64,000 nt of DNA from Weeksellaceae bacterium (lineage in GTDB: Bacteria; Bacteroidota; Bacteroidia; Flavobacteriales; Weeksellaceae). Within the stretch, counting starts at the first letter, position 1, and each line of letters begins with the position of its first letter. Made by a program: the position numbers and the translations under genes. The stretch is taken from assembly GCA_019459455.1 (NCBI GenBank), contig JAIBEX010000022.1, positions 237,303 through 301,302 on the forward strand. The letters run 5' to 3'. Positions 63,590 to 64,000 of the stretch are shown in pieces. Under the pieces are notes generated by a model, which saw only the letters and a program-made list of their open reading frames with translations, made no database searches and had not been told where the DNA came from.

Positions 63590-63607
63590 TTCTGTATCGG
63601 GAAGTAA
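63590..63607 (+). other. Possible attachment site (attR-like): second copy of the mnmE 3' end
   Basis: TTCTGTATCGGGAAGTAA again reads FCIGK-stop, but the codons before it are not mnmE. From memory it differs at one base from the 18-bp SGI1 repeat TTCTGTATTGGGAAGTAA. Confidence 0.55.
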
Positions 63608-63645
63608 CCGCCAAAGTGACCAACTGTCCGTTTATAACCTCCATA

Positions 63646-63667
63646 GAACCCTTATTTAAGGGCTTTT
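63646..63667 (+). terminator. Hairpin with T-run downstream of the attR-like site
   Basis: CCCTTA/TAAGGG (63649-63654 and 63657-63662) followed by CTTTT. It may be a terminator. The 170 bp from 63608 to 63779 otherwise hold no gene I can support. Confidence 0.45.
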
Positions 63668-63779
63668 AAATTTTGTGGCAACAGGCGTTTATTTATAAAG
63701 TTCTAGAAAAATTCTCGAACGGTATAAAGGGTAGTATGAAGTTGGCTCAAAGTCATGGGTACATTCCGCAGCGGGGCGG

Positions 63780-64000
63780 TCAGACTCCTTTTATGGCTGC
63801 AACCAGTTTGTTGAGCTGGCCTTCATACTGAATCGGAAGCACGGTATAGTAGGGCGAACGGTGGTCTTTTATTCCCACCATGATAGCAATACCGGTCGAA
63901 ATAATGTCCACATTTACCACGATGGAGTGAATAGGGCAGAGGGTAATATTGAGGCAATAACTGCCGTCGGGGATACAGATAAATTTAGCTGCGCGCAGAA
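63780..64000 (-). CDS. C-terminal part of an unidentified protein (cut by window edge)
   Basis: An open minus-strand frame runs from the window end to TGA at 63780-63782: 72 residues without a stop, including IVVNVDIISTGIAIMVGIKD and YYTVLPIQYEGQLNKLVAAI, with the mixed strand-helix look of a real protein end. No family recognised. GC content is back to the level of the main genome here. Confidence 0.65.
   Translation of the reverse strand, partial: LRAAKFICIPDGSYCLNITLCPIHSIVVNVDIISTGIAIMVGIKDHRSPYYTVLPIQYEGQLNKLVAAIKGV

Overview
The window is chromosomal DNA from a Bacteroidota bacterium, most likely family Weeksellaceae (Chryseobacterium/Kaistella-like). The evidence is the gliding-motility genes gldB and gldC, the Bacteroidota -7 promoter box TAnnTTTG in front of many genes, a monomeric NADP isocitrate dehydrogenase, a PER/CGA-type class A beta-lactamase, many short-signal lipoproteins and a CarboxypepD_reg-type TonB receptor. 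By eye the GC content is in the mid-40s percent. No rRNA, tRNA or CRISPR array was found.

Layout. 1-2089 (minus strand) holds nadE, a barnase-type ribonuclease, an archaemetzincin-like lipoprotein and the start of a barstar gene cut by the window edge. 2279-3644 is gldB-gldC. 3758-14167 is housekeeping: a cystathionine gamma-synthase, DinB and SEC-C proteins, sbcD-sbcC, a REP-associated transposase (RAYT) with tandem REP units, a Sua5/YrdC protein, cca and tpx. 14234-21139 holds DUF763, a Crp/Fnr regulator and a run of small stress-type genes (DinB, SnoaL, VOC, SRPBCC, DUF1801). pheT is at 21364. A seven-gene minus-strand run (30429 down to 24324) holds a Gfo/Idh oxidoreductase, two paralogous M23 peptidases around a beta-lactamase, a 3-hydroxyacyl-CoA dehydrogenase and a polytopic membrane protein. 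30552-38658 holds pcm, an interrupted PH-like gene, hutU, a nitroreductase, a fasciclin lipoprotein and a TonB receptor. 38697-46581 (minus) holds an S41 protease, an MG2/plug protein, DUF417 with an AraC regulator, and icd. 47035-53378 (minus) is a ku-ligD-DUF6526-lipoprotein-SDR-topIB run facing a divergent xth. Then come a P-type ATPase, an M28 peptidase and an aminopeptidase P. The right end has a four-helix-bundle gene and an orphan phage-tail-tube gene, both set among arrays of TTCGTA-type repeats, then mnmE and an AT-rich insertion remnant.

The least ordinary regions are: (1) the ribonuclease / metalloprotease lipoprotein / barstar cassette; (2) the TTCGTA repeat arrays bracketing the four-helix-bundle and tail-tube genes; (3) a duplicated mnmE 3' end about 0.5 kb downstream of mnmE, which looks like the far attachment site of a decayed integrative element; (4) the RAYT element whose upstream flank carries three tandem copies of its own 5' end, with orphan relatives elsewhere in the window.

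Many starts were moved inward to an ATG that fits the protein family. Coordinates include the stop codon.
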